Shown one piece after another: positions 37,081 through 48,030 of a stretch of 64,000 nt of DNA. Under the pieces are notes generated by a model. The model did no database searches, had not been told where the DNA came from, and was given only the letters and a program-made list of their open reading frames with translations. Every line of letters begins with the position of its first letter. The stretch's first letter is position 1. The DNA comes from Kosakonia sacchari SP1 (lineage in GTDB: Bacteria; Pseudomonadota; Gammaproteobacteria; Enterobacterales; Enterobacteriaceae). Location of the stretch: assembly GCF_000300455.3 (NCBI RefSeq), contig NZ_CP007215.2:4030001-4094000 (forward strand), in the 5' to 3' direction. Position numbers and translations under genes: made by a program.

Positions 37081-38666
37081 TTGCTGGCTGGCTGCTGCCC
37101 GGCCTCACCGCCGCCACGTTGATGGTGGCGGTGGCGCTGGCCGCATTTCTGGCGCTGTGGCAAAACGCCCCGTTCAGCGGGCTGGCTGATTTTTTACAAG
37201 ACAGCTACCTGTGGCATGTGGTGCGTTTCTCCTTCTGGCAGGCGTTTCTCTCCGCGCTGCTCTCTGTCGTACCGGCGATTTTCCTTGCCCGCGCGCTCTA
37301 TCGGCGGCGTTTCCCTGGTCGTCTCGCCTTGCTACGCCTGTGCGCCATGACGCTGATCCTGCCGGTGCTGGTCGCCGTGTTCGGCATTCTCAGTGTGTAT
37401 GGTCGCCAGGGCTGGCTGGCAACGCTCTGGCACGCGCTTGGCGTGGAGTGGACATTCTCGCCGTATGGCTTACAGGGCATTCTGCTGGCGCACGTCTTTT
37501 TTAATTTGCCGATGGCCTCGCGCCTGCTGCTACAAACGCTGGAGCAGATCCCTGGCGAGCAACGGCAACTGGCCGCACAGCTTGGTATGCGCGGCTGGGC
37601 ATTCTTCCGTTTTGTCGAATGGCCGTGGTTACGTCGTCAGATCCCGCCAGTCGCCGCGCTGATTTTTATGCTCTGCTTCGCCAGTTTCGCCACCGTGCTG
37701 TCGCTGGGTGGCGGGCCGCAGGCTACCACCATTGAACTGGCAATCTACCAGGCGCTCAGCTTCGATTTTGATCCCGCCCGCGCGGCAATGCTGGCGCTGA
37801 TCCAGATGATCTGCTGCCTCGGGCTGGTGCTACTGAGCCAACACATGAGCAAAGCGATCGCCGTGGGCAGTCATCAGATTACTGGCTGGCGCAACCCGGA
37901 AGATCGGCTGTTCAGCAAGACCGCAGATATCATATTGATTGGGCTGGCTTTGTTATTACTGCTGCCGCCGTTGCTGGCGGTGATTGTCGATGGCCTCAAT
38001 CTGAGCCTGGTGAAAGTGCTGGCCGAGCCTGTGTTGTGGCAAGCGGTATGGACATCACTGCGCATCGCTCTGGGCGCGGGGCTATTGTGTGTCGTGCTGA
38101 CCATGATGCTGTTGTGGAGCAGCCGGGAGTTACGCGCGCGCCAGCTAACCATGGCTGGGCAAGCGCTGGAAATCAGCGGCATGCTGATCCTCGCGATGCC
38201 GGGGATCGTGCTAGCGACGGGCTTCTTTCTGCTGCTCAATAACAGCATTGGCCTGCCCACTTCCGCCGATAGCATCGTCATTTTCACCAATGCGCTGATG
38301 GCCATTCCTTATGCGCTGAAAGTGCTGGAAAACCCAATGCGCGATCTGACTTCCCGCTACAGCATGTTGTGCCAGTCGCTGGGAATGCACGGTTTTCAGC
38401 GCCTGCGCGTGGTCGAACTGCGCGCGTTGAAACGCCCGCTGGCCCAGGCGCTGGCGTTTGCCTGCGTGCTGTCGATTGGCGATTTCGGCGTGGTCGCCTT
38501 ATTTGGTAATGACGACTTTCGCACGCTACCGTTTTATCTCTATCAGCAGATTGGGTCGTACCGCAGCCAGGATGGCGCAGTGACCGCGCTCATCTTGCTG
38601 CTGCTGTGCTTTTTCTTATTCACCGTGATTGAAAAACTTCCGGGCCGCCATGCTAAGACTGACTGA
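37056..38666 (+). CDS. thiP: Thiamine ABC transporter permease ThiP
   Basis: 536-residue inner-membrane protein with about twelve membrane segments in two homologous halves, the E. coli length. Each half contains an EAA loop for contact with the ATPase ([17 protein letters not shown] near 165-181 and a second at [19 protein letters not shown] near 437-455). Its start lies inside thiB and its end inside the start of thiQ. Confidence 0.97.
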   Translation: MATRRQPLIAGWLLPGLTAATLMVAVALAAFLALWQNAPFSGLADFLQDSYLWHVVRFSFWQAFLSALLSVVPAIFLARALYRRRFPGRLALLRLCAMTLILPVLVAVFGILSVYGRQGWLATLWHALGVEWTFSPYGLQGILLAHVFFNLPMASRLLLQTLEQIPGEQRQLAAQLGMRGWAFFRFVEWPWLRRQIPPVAALIFMLCFASFATVLSLGGGPQATTIELAIYQALSFDFDPARAAMLALIQMICCLGLVLLSQHMSKAIAVGSHQITGWRNPEDRLFSKTADIILIGLALLLLLPPLLAVIVDGLNLSLVKVLAEPVLWQAVWTSLRIALGAGLLCVVLTMMLLWSSRELRARQLTMAGQALEISGMLILAMPGIVLATGFFLLLNNSIGLPTSADSIVIFTNALMAIPYALKVLENPMRDLTSRYSMLCQSLGMHGFQRLRVVELRALKRPLAQALAFACVLSIGDFGVVALFGNDDFRTLPFYLYQQIGSYRSQDGAVTALILLLLCFFLFTVIEKLPGRHAKTD

Positions 38667-39351
38667 TGTCACCTGGCTTTATCACCATCTGCCAATGCGC
38701 TTTCCCCTCTCTGTTACCCAGGGCGAGCAGATTGCCGTTCTCGGCCCAAGCGGCGCGGGAAAAAGCACGCTGCTAAATCTGATTGCCGGGTTTCTCACCC
38801 CCGCCAGCGGCACAATCACCATCGCGGGCGAGGATCACACGCACACGACGCCCTCGCAGCGCCCGGTATCGATGCTGTTTCAGGAAAATAACCTCTTTAC
38901 TCATCTCACTGTGCGGCAAAACATCGGGCTGGGGTTAAACCCGGGTCTGAAGCTGAATAGCGACCAGCAGCATAAACTTGAGCAAATCGCCGAAACGATG
39001 GGGCTGGAATCACTGCTGGCGCGCCTGCCGGAGCAACTTTCCGGCGGTCAGCGTCAACGCGTGGCACTGGCGCGCTGCCTGGTGCGTGAACAGCCGGTGT
39101 TACTGCTTGATGAACCGTTTTCCGCACTCGACCCGGCGCTGCGCCAGGAGATGCTCGCGCTGGTGCAGGATGTGTGCCGACGCCAGCAGTTAACGCTGTT
39201 GATGGTGTCGCACAGTGTGGAGGATGCGGCGCGGATTGCCGAACGTTCGCTGGTGATTGCCGACGGGCGCATTGCCTGGGATGGCAACACGGACGAGCTG
39301 CTCAGCGGCAAATCGTCCGCGTCTGGTTTGCTGGGTATTCGCGGTCAGTGA
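38650..39351 (+). CDS. thiQ: Thiamine ABC transporter ATPase ThiQ
   Basis: 233 residues from the ATG at 38650 ([15 protein letters not shown]), one more than E. coli. Walker [10 protein letters not shown] is at 32-40, the ABC signature LSGGQRQR near 129-136 and Walker [12 protein letters not shown] near 149-159. It overlaps thiP by 17 bases and its 3' end overlaps the 3' end of the convergent yabI by seven bases, so no terminator separates them. Confidence 0.97.
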   Translation: MLRLTDVTWLYHHLPMRFPLSVTQGEQIAVLGPSGAGKSTLLNLIAGFLTPASGTITIAGEDHTHTTPSQRPVSMLFQENNLFTHLTVRQNIGLGLNPGLKLNSDQQHKLEQIAETMGLESLLARLPEQLSGGQRQRVALARCLVREQPVLLLDEPFSALDPALRQEMLALVQDVCRRQQLTLLMVSHSVEDAARIAERSLVIADGRIAWDGNTDELLSGKSSASGLLGIRGQ

Positions 39352-40115
39352 CCGCGAACAACATCGCCTAAAATGTTGAGGTAAATCGGCATCAGCGGAT
39401 GCTGTGCCAGCGCGACCGCCGCCGCGACAGCGACGACCAGTGTGCCCGGTGCCAGCCACAGCAGGCGGCGACGTGGCAGGTAGTTTGTCAAACGGTCAAC
39501 ACCGGATTTCCCCGCACGCCATAACCGCCAGCATAACCAGCAGGCCAGCCATAGCAGCAACGCGGTCAGCAATAACAGCCATTTGAAGTTACCGCTTTGC
39601 ATATCGGCGGGGATATCAATTGCCGCACCGGCCAGAATACCGGGTAGGAAATAGAACGGCGGCCACAGCAGGCAGCCAACAATATTCGGCGGTAAAAACT
39701 TGCGGATGGGCAGATCCAACATCCCGGCGACCATCGGGATCAGCGGGCGCGTCGGCCCGACAAAACGCCCAACCAGAATGGTAAATACGCTGTGCTGATG
39801 CAACGCGTGTTCGGTTTTATCGAGCAGCGCTTTGTTCTTTTTCATAAACGACCAGCGGTGCAGCGGCCCTTTAAAACGCCAGCCCAGCCAGAAGGAGATC
39901 CAGTCGCCGAGCAGGCAGCCAACAATCCCCGCCAGCCACGCATGCCAGAAGTTCACTTCACCGCTGCCGATAAGCGCCCCGAGCGCCGCCATCATTACCG
40001 TGCCGGGTAAAATCAGCCCGACTAACGCCAGCGACTCAAAAAACGCCACCAGCATAATCGCCACCAGCGAATACGTGGCAGATTGGGTAATAAAGTGTTC
40101 CAGCAACGCTTCCAT
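39345..40115 (-). CDS. yabI: DedA-family membrane protein YabI
   Basis: 256 residues (254 in E. coli). A DedA protein, a family implicated in undecaprenyl phosphate or phospholipid flipping and membrane homeostasis; the substrate of YabI itself is not established. Visible features are several membrane segments, [19 protein letters not shown] near 112-130, which is the core motif, and [24 protein letters not shown] near 30-53. It lies downstream of araC and converges on thiQ. Confidence 0.94.
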   Translation of the reverse strand: MEALLEHFITQSATYSLVAIMLVAFFESLALVGLILPGTVMMAALGALIGSGEVNFWHAWLAGIVGCLLGDWISFWLGWRFKGPLHRWSFMKKNKALLDKTEHALHQHSVFTILVGRFVGPTRPLIPMVAGMLDLPIRKFLPPNIVGCLLWPPFYFLPGILAGAAIDIPADMQSGNFKWLLLLTALLLWLACWLCWRLWRAGKSGVDRLTNYLPRRRLLWLAPGTLVVAVAAAVALAQHPLMPIYLNILGDVVRGH

Positions 40116-40242
40116 AAGGTGTCCTGTTCAGAATGAACGCTGGATTCTCCGGAGGTCATCCACGAGCGTCAAGCTTTCAATTATCTGAAAATTTTACCGG
40201 TTATGTCACATTGCAGAACCTTTCATTGCCATTCTTTACCTT

Positions 40243-41088
40243 TTATTCACATCCCGCGCGGAATTCACTGGGGCTGGCACCGGTGCATTTTTTAAAAACC
40301 CGCGAGAAATAGAGCTGATCGTCAAAGCCAACATTGCGCCCTACGCTGGCAATAGGCATTCGCGTGGTGCTAAGCAGTAATTTTGCCTGGCTGATGCGCT
40401 GATCCTCGCGCCAGCTCAGCACACTCACGCCCAGTTGCTGACGAAAAAGGTGGGACAAGCGCGAAGGCGACAAGCAGACGTGCTGGGCAACGCTTGCGAT
40501 ATCAAAATGGTTATCCGCCAGGTGATCGCTAATGTACTGGCAAGCGTCGCGCACGCGGTTATCCAGCGGCGGGTGCAGCGATTCGTTAATCGCTTCCATG
40601 CGCCGCAGCAGCAACTGCTCCAGCAGATTTATCGCCAGATGTTCCGCATAGCGTCCAACGCTTTGCCCGGCATCGATAATTTGCGCGAAAAGCTCGCGAA
40701 AACGCTCCATATGCGCGTCATCAGGGCGGTAAAAACCGGTTTGAGCGAACAGGGTCGGCCAGTTCAGCCACTCGTGCCAGTAGGCGCGCGGACGGAAGTA
40801 AACCCACTGGTGATACCACTCGGTGGCGTCAGGATGACGTCCGTAGTGGTGAATTTCACCCGGCGGGAAAAGCAGAATATCGCCAGGGCGGCAAACAAAC
40901 TGCTTGCCGTGGTTCATCACCACACCCTCGCCGCGCACGGTGAGATTCAGGATATAGCCCTTCATGCCTAGCGGCCTGTCGATAAAAAAATCGAGATAAC
41001 CGTCGGCTTCAATGGGGGTCAGCCCCGCCACCAGGTGCGCATTAAACGAGTACCCTGGCAGCAGTGGATCGTTCTGTGATTCAGCCAT
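40243..41088 (-). CDS. araC: Arabinose regulator AraC
   Basis: 281 residues from the ATG at 41088 ([16 protein letters not shown]). E. coli K-12 has 292; the extra K-12 tail after FRAGCE is absent here, as in Salmonella. The N-terminal arm and cupin domain bind arabinose and dimerise; the C-terminal third has two helix-turn-helix units ([22 protein letters not shown] and the [19 protein letters not shown] signature). AraC represses by looping without arabinose and activates araBAD with it. Confidence 0.98.
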   Translation of the reverse strand: MAESQNDPLLPGYSFNAHLVAGLTPIEADGYLDFFIDRPLGMKGYILNLTVRGEGVVMNHGKQFVCRPGDILLFPPGEIHHYGRHPDATEWYHQWVYFRPRAYWHEWLNWPTLFAQTGFYRPDDAHMERFRELFAQIIDAGQSVGRYAEHLAINLLEQLLLRRMEAINESLHPPLDNRVRDACQYISDHLADNHFDIASVAQHVCLSPSRLSHLFRQQLGVSVLSWREDQRISQAKLLLSTTRMPIASVGRNVGFDDQLYFSRVFKKCTGASPSEFRAGCE

Positions 41089-41116
41089 AAACGCAATACT
41101 CCCGTACCTGGTAAAG

Positions 41117-41132
41117 AAACCAATTGTCCATA
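41117..41132. promoter_or_regulatory. araO2 half-site
   Basis: AAACCAATTGTCCATA is identical to the E. coli araO2 core and lies in the araC leader. Its centre is about 211 bp from the centre of araI1, the loop spacing of E. coli. Confidence 0.85.
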
Positions 41133-41260
41133 TTGAGAATCCCGTCATTCCTCAGCCGCCCGCAGGCAAGAGGCATAAACACGCCAATTGTCTAATCCCG
41201 CCAGACAAAAGCGATTACGCCTTTTAAACGCCGTTGAACAGGGCAAAAAGGGATAACGGA

Positions 41261-41298
41261 AGTGTCTATAAAGGCGGCAGAAATGTCCACATCGAATT
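41261..41298. promoter_or_regulatory. araO1 operator
   Basis: AGTGTCTATA...AAATGTCCACAT aligns with the E. coli araO1 pair of half-sites that control the araC promoter. Confidence 0.7.
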
Positions 41299-41318
41299 TT
41301 TGCACGGCGTCACACTTT
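41297..41318. promoter_or_regulatory. CRP site of the ara control region
   Basis: TTTTGCACGGCGTCACACTTT is nearly identical to the E. coli ara CRP site between araO1 and araI; the right half (TCACA) is consensus and the left half weak. Confidence 0.75.
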
Positions 41319-41327
41319 GCGATCCCA

Positions 41328-41363
41328 TAGCATTTTAATCCATAAGATTAGCGGATCCTGCCT
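41328..41363 (+). promoter_or_regulatory. araI1 and araI2 half-sites
   Basis: TAGCATTTTAATCCATA (I1, 41328-41344) is followed directly by AGATTAGCGGATCCTGCC (I2), each differing from the E. coli sites by one base. I2 reaches the promoter -35, as needed for activation. Confidence 0.88.
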
Positions 41364-41391
41364 GACGGTTTTTGCCGCCGCTCACTATCGT
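41362..41391 (+). promoter_or_regulatory. araBAD promoter
   Basis: CTGACG (-35) and TATCGT (-10) with an 18-base spacer, in the same place as E. coli pBAD (CTGACG / TACTGT). Both boxes are weak, as expected for an activator-dependent promoter. Confidence 0.78.
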
Positions 41392-41425
41392 TTTTCTAAC
41401 GGTTATTCTTCATGGAGCAAGATAC

Positions 41426-43117
41426 ATGGCAATCACAATTGGCCTCGATTTCGGCAGCGATTCAGTACGTGCGCTGGCGGTAGACTGCACATCCGGGGCG
41501 GAGATCGCCACCAGCGTCGAGTGGTATCCACGCTGGCAGGAGGGACGTTATTGCGATGCGCCGCATAACCAATTTCGCCACCACCCGCGCGATTACATCG
41601 AGTCGATGGAAGCGGCGCTGAAAAATGTGCTGGCAGAACTGAGCGACGCACAACGCGCCGAGATCAAAGGCATTGGCGTCGATAGCACCGGTTCAACACC
41701 CGCGCCGATTGATGCCGAAGGCCGCGTGCTGGCGCTGCGCCCCGAATTTGCCGACAACCCGAACGCGATGTTTGTATTGTGGAAAGACCACACCGCCGTC
41801 GAAGAGGCGGAAGCCATCACCCGCCTGTGCCACACCCCCGGCAAAACTGACTACTCGCGCTACATTGGCGGTATTTACTCCAGCGAATGGTTCTGGGCAA
41901 AAATCCTGCACGTTACCCGCGCGGATAGCGCTGTCGCGCAGGCTGCGGCCTCGTGGATCGAACTGTGTGACTGGGTTCCTGCTCTGCTCTCCGGCACCAC
42001 ACGCCCGGAAGCCATTCGTCGCGGTCGTTGCAGCGCCGGGCATAAATCCCTGTGGCATGAAAGCTGGGGTGGCCTGCCGCCCGCCGCGTTCTTTGATGAA
42101 CTCGATCCCATCATTAATAAGCACCTCAACTGGCCGCTGTTTACCGACACCTATACCGCAGATTTACCTGTCGGCACGTTGACGGCCGAATGGGCGCAGC
42201 GTCTTGGGTTATCTGAATTCGTTGTCATCTCCGGCGGCGCGTTCGACTGCCATATGGGCGCAGTCGGCGCGGGCGCACAACCGAATACGCTGGTGAAAGT
42301 CATCGGTACGTCTACCTGCGACATTCTGATTGCCGACAAACAGAGCGTTGGTGAACGGGCGGTAAAAGGCATTTGCGGCCAGGTCGATGGCAGCGTAGTG
42401 CCGGACTTTATCGGCCTCGAAGCCGGGCAATCCGCTTTTGGTGATATCTACGCCTGGTTTGGTCGCGTGCTTGGCTGGCCGCTTGAACAGCTGGCGCAGC
42501 AGCACCCGGAGCTGAAAGCGCAGATCAAAGCCAGCCAGAAACAACTCTTACCTGCGCTGACCGATGCGTGGGTAAAAAATCCATCGCTCGAACATCTGCC
42601 TGTGATCCTCGACTGGTTTAACGGTCGCCGTACGCCAAACGCCAACCAGCGTTTGAAAGGGGTCATTACTGATTTGAATCTCGCCACCGACGCTCCGGCG
42701 CTATTTGGCGGGTTGATTGCCGCAACCGCATTCGGCGCGCGCGCCATTATGGAGTGCTTCACCGAACAGGGTATTGCCGTCGACAACGTAATGGCGCTCG
42801 GCGGTATCGCACGTAAAAACCTCGGCGTAATGCAGGCCTGCTGCGATGTGCTGAACCGCCCATTACAGGTGGTCGAATCTGAACAGTGCTGCGCGCTGGG
42901 TGCGGCGATTTTTGCCGCTGTCGCCGCGCAAGTGCATGCCGATATCCCGGCGGCGCAGCTGAAAATGGCCAGCGCCATCGAAAAAACCCTGCAACCGACC
43001 GCGCAGGCGCAACAGTTTGAACGCCTCTATCGCCGCTATCAGCAGTGGGCGAAGAGCGCCGAGCAACACTATCTCCCTTCAGCCGCGACAGTCTCGCAGG
43101 CCGCGTTAACTCATTAA
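41426..43117 (+). CDS. araB: L-ribulokinase AraB
   Basis: 563 residues (566 in E. coli) from the ATG at 41426, with GGAG ten bases before; the open frame extends 18 codons upstream into the promoter and is not coding. An FGGY-family kinase that phosphorylates L-ribulose. It begins [20 protein letters not shown] (phosphate loop) and carries [17 protein letters not shown] near 270 and [14 protein letters not shown] in the C-terminal half. Confidence 0.98.
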   Translation: MAITIGLDFGSDSVRALAVDCTSGAEIATSVEWYPRWQEGRYCDAPHNQFRHHPRDYIESMEAALKNVLAELSDAQRAEIKGIGVDSTGSTPAPIDAEGRVLALRPEFADNPNAMFVLWKDHTAVEEAEAITRLCHTPGKTDYSRYIGGIYSSEWFWAKILHVTRADSAVAQAAASWIELCDWVPALLSGTTRPEAIRRGRCSAGHKSLWHESWGGLPPAAFFDELDPIINKHLNWPLFTDTYTADLPVGTLTAEWAQRLGLSEFVVISGGAFDCHMGAVGAGAQPNTLVKVIGTSTCDILIADKQSVGERAVKGICGQVDGSVVPDFIGLEAGQSAFGDIYAWFGRVLGWPLEQLAQQHPELKAQIKASQKQLLPALTDAWVKNPSLEHLPVILDWFNGRRTPNANQRLKGVITDLNLATDAPALFGGLIAATAFGARAIMECFTEQGIAVDNVMALGGIARKNLGVMQACCDVLNRPLQVVESEQCCALGAAIFAAVAAQVHADIPAAQLKMASAIEKTLQPTAQAQQFERLYRRYQQWAKSAEQHYLPSAATVSQAALTH

Positions 43118-43127
43118 GGACAAGATC

Positions 43128-44630
43128 ATGACTATTTTCGACAATTATGAAGTGTGGTTCGTCATTGGCAGCCAGCACCTGTACGGGCCGGAAGCTCTGA
43201 AACAGGTGACGAAGCACGCCGAACAGGTGGTCAACGCCCTCAATGCGGAAGCGAAACTCCCCTGCAAACTGGTGCTGAAACCGCTGGGCACCACGCCGGA
43301 TGAGATCACCCACATCTGCCGCGACGCCAACTACGACGACAAATGTGCCGGGATGGTGGTGTGGCTGCACACCTTCTCACCGGCGAAAATGTGGATTAAC
43401 GGCCTCGCTATCCTCAATAAGCCGCTGCTGCAGTTCCACACTCAGTTCAATGCGTCCCTGCCGTGGGACAGCATCGACATGGACTTTATGAATCTCAACC
43501 AGACCGCGCACGGCGGCCGCGAGTTCGGCTTTATCGGCGCGCGTATGCGCCAGCAGCACAGCGTGGTGACCGGCCACTGGCAGGATCAACACGCCCATCA
43601 ACGCATCGGCGCGTGGATGCGCCAGGCGGTCTCTAAACAGGATACCCGCCAGCTGAAAGTGGTGCGTTTCGGCGACAACATGCGCGAAGTGGCCGTCACT
43701 GACGGCGATAAAGTGGCGGCACAGATCAAGTTCGGTTTCTCGGTCAATACCTGGGGCGTGGGCGATCTGGTGCAAGTAGTGAACGCCGTGAGCGAGGGTG
43801 ATGTCAACGCGCTGGTGGATGAGTATGAAAGCAGCTATCGCCTGACGGCTGCCGCGCAGGTTCATGGCGATAAACGCCAGAACGTGCTTGACGCCGCACG
43901 TATCGAGCTGGGTCTGAAACGCTTCCTCGAAGAGGGCGGTTTCCACGCTTTCACCACCACCTTTGAAGATCTGCACGGCCTGAAACAATTGCCGGGTCTG
44001 GCGGTACAGCGTTTGATGCAGCAAGGCTACGGCTTCGCTGGTGAAGGCGACTGGAAGACCGCCGCGCTGCTGCGCATCATGAAAGTGATGTCCGGCGGGC
44101 TGAACGGCGGCACCTCCTTTATGGAGGATTACACCTATCACTTTGAGCACGGCAACGATCTGGTGCTTGGCTCGCACATGCTGGAAGTGTGCCCTTCTAT
44201 CGCCATTGACGAAAAACCAACGCTGGATGTGCAGTACCTCGGTATCGGTGGCAAAGCCGATCCGGCACGCCTGATCTTCTCCACCAAAACCGGCCCGGCG
44301 ATTAACGCCAGCCTGATCGACTTAGGCGATCGTTTCCGCCTGTTGGTGAACTGCGTTGAGGCGGTGAAAACCCCGCACGACCTGCCGAAGCTGCCGGTCG
44401 CCAACGCCTTGTGGAAAGCGCAGCCGGATCTTCCGACCGCGTCTGAAGCGTGGATCCTCGCCGGTGGCGCGCACCACACTGTCTTCAGCCAGGCGCTGAC
44501 GCTCGACGATATGCGCCAGTTCAGCGAACTGCACGATCTTGAGCTGACGGTTATCGACAACGACACCCGCCTGCCCGCGTTTAAAGACGCACTGCGCTGG
44601 AATGAAGTGTATTACGGTTCAAAACGTTAA
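43128..44630 (+). CDS. araA: L-arabinose isomerase AraA
   Basis: 500 residues, as in E. coli. It converts L-arabinose to L-ribulose with Mn2+. Metal-binding residues lie in [18 protein letters not shown] (Glu near 306), [10 protein letters not shown] (Glu near 333, His near 350) and [10 protein letters not shown] (His near 450). It begins ten bases after araB with AAGGA upstream. Confidence 0.99.
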   Translation: MTIFDNYEVWFVIGSQHLYGPEALKQVTKHAEQVVNALNAEAKLPCKLVLKPLGTTPDEITHICRDANYDDKCAGMVVWLHTFSPAKMWINGLAILNKPLLQFHTQFNASLPWDSIDMDFMNLNQTAHGGREFGFIGARMRQQHSVVTGHWQDQHAHQRIGAWMRQAVSKQDTRQLKVVRFGDNMREVAVTDGDKVAAQIKFGFSVNTWGVGDLVQVVNAVSEGDVNALVDEYESSYRLTAAAQVHGDKRQNVLDAARIELGLKRFLEEGGFHAFTTTFEDLHGLKQLPGLAVQRLMQQGYGFAGEGDWKTAALLRIMKVMSGGLNGGTSFMEDYTYHFEHGNDLVLGSHMLEVCPSIAIDEKPTLDVQYLGIGGKADPARLIFSTKTGPAINASLIDLGDRFRLLVNCVEAVKTPHDLPKLPVANALWKAQPDLPTASEAWILAGGAHHTVFSQALTLDDMRQFSELHDLELTVIDNDTRLPAFKDALRWNEVYYGSKR

Positions 44631-44642
44631 CAGGGAACACCC

Positions 44643-44660
44643 GGCCTGCTGCGGCAGGCC
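44643..44660 (+). other. araA-araD intercistronic hairpin
   Basis: GGCCTGC TGCG GCAGGCC forms a strong stem-loop in the 49-base gap between araA and araD with no U run after it. Such a hairpin can stabilise upstream mRNA and lower araD relative to araBA. Confidence 0.65.
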
Positions 44661-44679
44661 ATCTTTCCTGGAGGAACGC

Positions 44680-45375
44680 ATGTTAGAAGCATTAAAACAG
44701 CAGGTGCTGGAAGCCAACCTGGCGCTGCCAAAACATAACCTGGTCACGCTGACATGGGGCAACGTCAGTGCCGTTGACCGTGCAAGCGGCCTGATGGTGA
44801 TTAAACCTTCGGGTGTGGATTACAGCATTATGACCGCTAACGATATGGTGGTCGTCAACATCACTACCGGCGAGGTGGTTGAAGGCACGAAAAAACCCTC
44901 TTCCGATACGCCGACTCACCGCCTGCTGTACCAGGCGTTTCCGACCATCGGCGGCATTGTGCATACCCATTCGCGCCACGCCACCATCTGGTCGCAGGCT
45001 GGTCAGCCGATCCCGGCAACGGGCACCACGCATGCCGACTATTTTTATGGCGAGATCCCGTGTACCCGTAAGATGACCGACGAGGAGATCAACGGCGAAT
45101 ACGAGTGGGAAACCGGCAATGTGATCGTCGAAACCTTTGAGAAAAAGGGTATCGATCCGGCGCAAATGCCCGGTGTGCTGGTGCATTCTCATGGCCCGTT
45201 CGCGTGGGGTAAAAGCGCAGATGACGCGGTCCATAACGCCATCGTGCTGGAAGAAGTGGCTTATATGGGTATTTTCTGCCGTCAGCTCGCGCCTGAATTA
45301 CCCGCCATGCAACAAACGCTGCTGGATAAACACTATTTACGTAAGCACGGCGCGAAGGCTTACTACGGTCAATAG
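44680..45375 (+). CDS. araD: L-ribulose-5-phosphate 4-epimerase AraD
   Basis: 231 residues from the ATG at 44680 (GGAGG upstream), the E. coli length; 26 in-frame codons before it overlap araA and are not conserved. A class II aldolase-fold zinc enzyme that yields D-xylulose 5-phosphate. Zinc histidines lie in [10 protein letters not shown] (95 and 97) and [12 protein letters not shown] (171). It is the last gene of araBAD. Confidence 0.98.
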   Translation: MLEALKQQVLEANLALPKHNLVTLTWGNVSAVDRASGLMVIKPSGVDYSIMTANDMVVVNITTGEVVEGTKKPSSDTPTHRLLYQAFPTIGGIVHTHSRHATIWSQAGQPIPATGTTHADYFYGEIPCTRKMTDEEINGEYEWETGNVIVETFEKKGIDPAQMPGVLVHSHGPFAWGKSADDAVHNAIVLEEVAYMGIFCRQLAPELPAMQQTLLDKHYLRKHGAKAYYGQ

Positions 45376-45391
45376 CTGTATAAAACCACAG
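45376..45391 (+). promoter_or_regulatory. LexA box of polB
   Basis: CTGTATAAAACCACAG fits the CTG-N10-CAG LexA consensus with an AT-rich core and equals the site I recall for E. coli polB (dinA). It starts one base after the araD stop and lies 57 bases upstream of the polB start. Confidence 0.85.
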
Positions 45392-45402
45392 CACCAGACA
45401 AC

Positions 45403-45433
45403 AAACCAGGCTATAATCTCGCCTGGTTTTGTT
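45403..45433 (+). terminator. araBAD terminator containing the polB -10 box
   Basis: AAACCAGGC (45403-45411) pairs with GCCTGGTTT (45421-45429), followed by TGTTTT. The nine-base loop contains a perfect TATAAT (45413-45418), the likely -10 element of polB. I see no good -35; the LexA box ends 21 bases upstream of the -10. Confidence 0.8.
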
Positions 45434-45448
45434 TTATGAGAGACGGCT

Positions 45449-47806
45449 GTGGCGCAGGCGCAAGAAGGTTTTATTTTAACCCGACACTGGCGGGATACCC
45501 CCGGCGGAACCGAGGTAGAGTTCTGGCTGGCGACGGATAATGGCCCGCTGCGCGTCGTGCTGCCACCGCAAGAGTCGGTCGCCTTTATTCCCGCTGCGCA
45601 GGTGGAAAAAGCAAAACTACTGCTGCGCGCCGAAAAACAGTGGCGCGTAACGCCGCTGAACCTGAACGACTTTCACCGCCAGCCGGTGTATGGCCTTTAC
45701 TGTCGTGCTCATCGCCAACTGATGCGCATTGAAAAAATGTTGCGCGATGACAGCATCACCGTTTACGAAGCTGATATTCGCCCGCCGGAACGCTTTCTGA
45801 TGGAGCGTTTTATCACCGCGCCGGTGTGGGTCGACGGCACACCACAAGGTACCGCGCTGGTTGACGCGCGGCTGAAACCCAGCCCGCACTATCGCCCGCC
45901 GCTGAAATGGGTGTCGCTGGATATCGAAACCAGCCGCCATGGCGAGCTTTATTGCATCGGTCTGGAAGGCTGCGGACAGCGCACGGTCTATATGCTCGGG
46001 CCAGAAAACGGCAGCGCGCAGGGGCTGGATTTTGAGCTGGAGTACGTTGCCAGTCGCCCGCAACTGCTGGAAAAACTCAACGCCTGGTTTGCCGCGCACG
46101 ATCCAGATGTGATTATTGGCTGGAACGTCGTGCAATTCGATTTGCGCGTGCTGCAAAAAAGCGCCGAGCGCTACCGTGTTCCGCTGACGCTCGGGCGTAA
46201 CGGCAGCGAACTGGAGTGGCGCGAGCACGGTTTTAAGAATGGCGTCTTCTTCGCACAGGCCGCCGGCAGGCTGATTATTGACGGGATTGAAGCGCTGAAA
46301 TCCGCGTTCTGGAACTTCTCGTCGTTCTCGCTGGAAGCGGTCTCCAGGGAGCTGCTTGGCGAAGGCAAGGCGATTGATAACCCGTGGGATCGCATGGATG
46401 AGATCGACCGGCGTTTCGCAGAAGATAAACCCGCGCTCGCCACCTATAACCTGAAAGATTGTGAACTGGTGACGCGCATCTTCCACAAGACGGAGATCAT
46501 GCCGTTTCTGCTGGAGCGCGCCACAGTGAACGGTTTGCCCGTTGATCGCCATGGTGGCTCGGTGGCGGCCTTCAGCCACCTCTATTTCCCGCGTATGCAC
46601 CGCGCAGGCTATGTCGCGCCGAATCTCGGTGGCGTGCCGCCGCAGGCCAGCCCCGGGGGTTATGTAATGGATTCGCGCCCCGGCCTGTATGACTCAGTGC
46701 TGGTACTGGATTACAAAAGCCTCTACCCGTCTATTATCCGTACCTTTCTGATTGATCCCGTCGGCCTGGTTGAGGGCATGGCGCAGCCGGATAACGCGCA
46801 CAGTACCGAGGGGTTTCTGGGCGCGTGGTTTTCGCGTGAAAAACATTGCCTGCCGGGGATTGTCGGGCAGATCTGGCACGGACGCGATGAGGCCAAACGC
46901 CATGGCAACAAGCCGCTGTCGCAAGCACTGAAGATCATTATGAATGCGTTTTACGGCGTGCTCGGCACCAGCGCCTGCCGCTTTTTTGATCCGCGGCTGG
47001 CATCATCGATCACCATGCGTGGCCACGAGATCATGCGCCAGACCAAGGCGCTGATTGAAGCGCAGGGTTACGACGTTATCTATGGCGACACCGACTCCAC
47101 CTTCGTCTGGCTAAAGCAAGCCCATAGCGAAGAGGATGCCGCGCGTATTGGCCGCGCGCTGGTGGAACGCGTTAATGGCTGGTGGTCGGCGCATCTTAAA
47201 AGCCAGCAACTGGAAAGCGCGCTGGAGCTGGAGTTTGAAACCCATTTCTGCCGGTTTCTGATGCCCACCATTCGCGGCACCGAACAGGGTAGTAAAAAGC
47301 GTTACGCCGGGATGATTCAGGAAGGCGAGAACCAGCGCATGGTGTTTAAGGGGCTGGAAACCGTGCGTACCGACTGGACACCGCTGGCGCAGCAGTTCCA
47401 GCAAACGCTCTACTTGCGTGTGTTTCGCAATGAGCATTATCAGGATTATGTCCGTGACACTATTGCCAGCCTGATGGCGGGCGAACTCGACGATCAGCTT
47501 ATTTATCGCAAGCGCCTGCGCAGAGCGCTTTCCGAATATGAACGTAATGTGCCGCCGCACGTGCGCGCTGCGCGGCTGGCGGATGAAGAGAACCGCAAAC
47601 GGGGCCGCCCGGCGCAGTATCAGAACCGCGGCACCATCAAATATGTCTGGACCACCAGCGGGCCAGAGCCGGTGGATTACCAGCACTCGCCGCTCGATTA
47701 CGATCACTATCTGAGTAAGCAGCTACAGCCAGTCGCTGAGGGAATTCTGCCTTTCATTGACGACGATTTTGCTACACTACTTACAGGGCAGCTGGGACTC
47801 TTTTGA
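45449..47806 (+). CDS. polB: DNA polymerase II
   Basis: 785 residues from a GTG start (783 in E. coli, also GTG). A family B polymerase with proofreading, induced in the SOS response and used in replication restart and crosslink repair. The exonuclease motif is [16 protein letters not shown] near 152; polymerase motifs are [10 protein letters not shown] near 421, [12 protein letters not shown] near 497 and [10 protein letters not shown] near 546. The last residues LTGQLGLF are the clamp-binding peptide. All motifs are intact. Confidence 0.98.
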   Translation: MAQAQEGFILTRHWRDTPGGTEVEFWLATDNGPLRVVLPPQESVAFIPAAQVEKAKLLLRAEKQWRVTPLNLNDFHRQPVYGLYCRAHRQLMRIEKMLRDDSITVYEADIRPPERFLMERFITAPVWVDGTPQGTALVDARLKPSPHYRPPLKWVSLDIETSRHGELYCIGLEGCGQRTVYMLGPENGSAQGLDFELEYVASRPQLLEKLNAWFAAHDPDVIIGWNVVQFDLRVLQKSAERYRVPLTLGRNGSELEWREHGFKNGVFFAQAAGRLIIDGIEALKSAFWNFSSFSLEAVSRELLGEGKAIDNPWDRMDEIDRRFAEDKPALATYNLKDCELVTRIFHKTEIMPFLLERATVNGLPVDRHGGSVAAFSHLYFPRMHRAGYVAPNLGGVPPQASPGGYVMDSRPGLYDSVLVLDYKSLYPSIIRTFLIDPVGLVEGMAQPDNAHSTEGFLGAWFSREKHCLPGIVGQIWHGRDEAKRHGNKPLSQALKIIMNAFYGVLGTSACRFFDPRLASSITMRGHEIMRQTKALIEAQGYDVIYGDTDSTFVWLKQAHSEEDAARIGRALVERVNGWWSAHLKSQQLESALELEFETHFCRFLMPTIRGTEQGSKKRYAGMIQEGENQRMVFKGLETVRTDWTPLAQQFQQTLYLRVFRNEHYQDYVRDTIASLMAGELDDQLIYRKRLRRALSEYERNVPPHVRAARLADEENRKRGRPAQYQNRGTIKYVWTTSGPEPVDYQHSPLDYDHYLSKQLQPVAEGILPFIDDDFATLLTGQLGLF

Positions 47807-48030
47807 GATTTACCTGTCGAGTTTCCCGGCTTGCAACACTACCGCTCTATCCTGGCTATTTCAGATTTTCACCGCGATGCGGCGTGAAAGACGGCAGGTA
47901 TAGGTAGTGACGAAAGGGATTGCTTCCTTTACCATAGCGCCCTTCCTTTTTCTGGCCCAAATTTTATACGCCCGCCTGCCTTCAGGCGGTGACGAACTAT
48001 TGCCTGCAATTTGAGATATAGAGTTCATTT
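47807..48030 (+). other. polB-rapA spacer
   Basis: 224 bases without a gene. It contains a 7-bp hairpin (CCGCCTG 47972-47978 with CAGGCGG 47983-47989) lacking a U run. I cannot place the rapA promoter with confidence. Confidence 0.5.
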
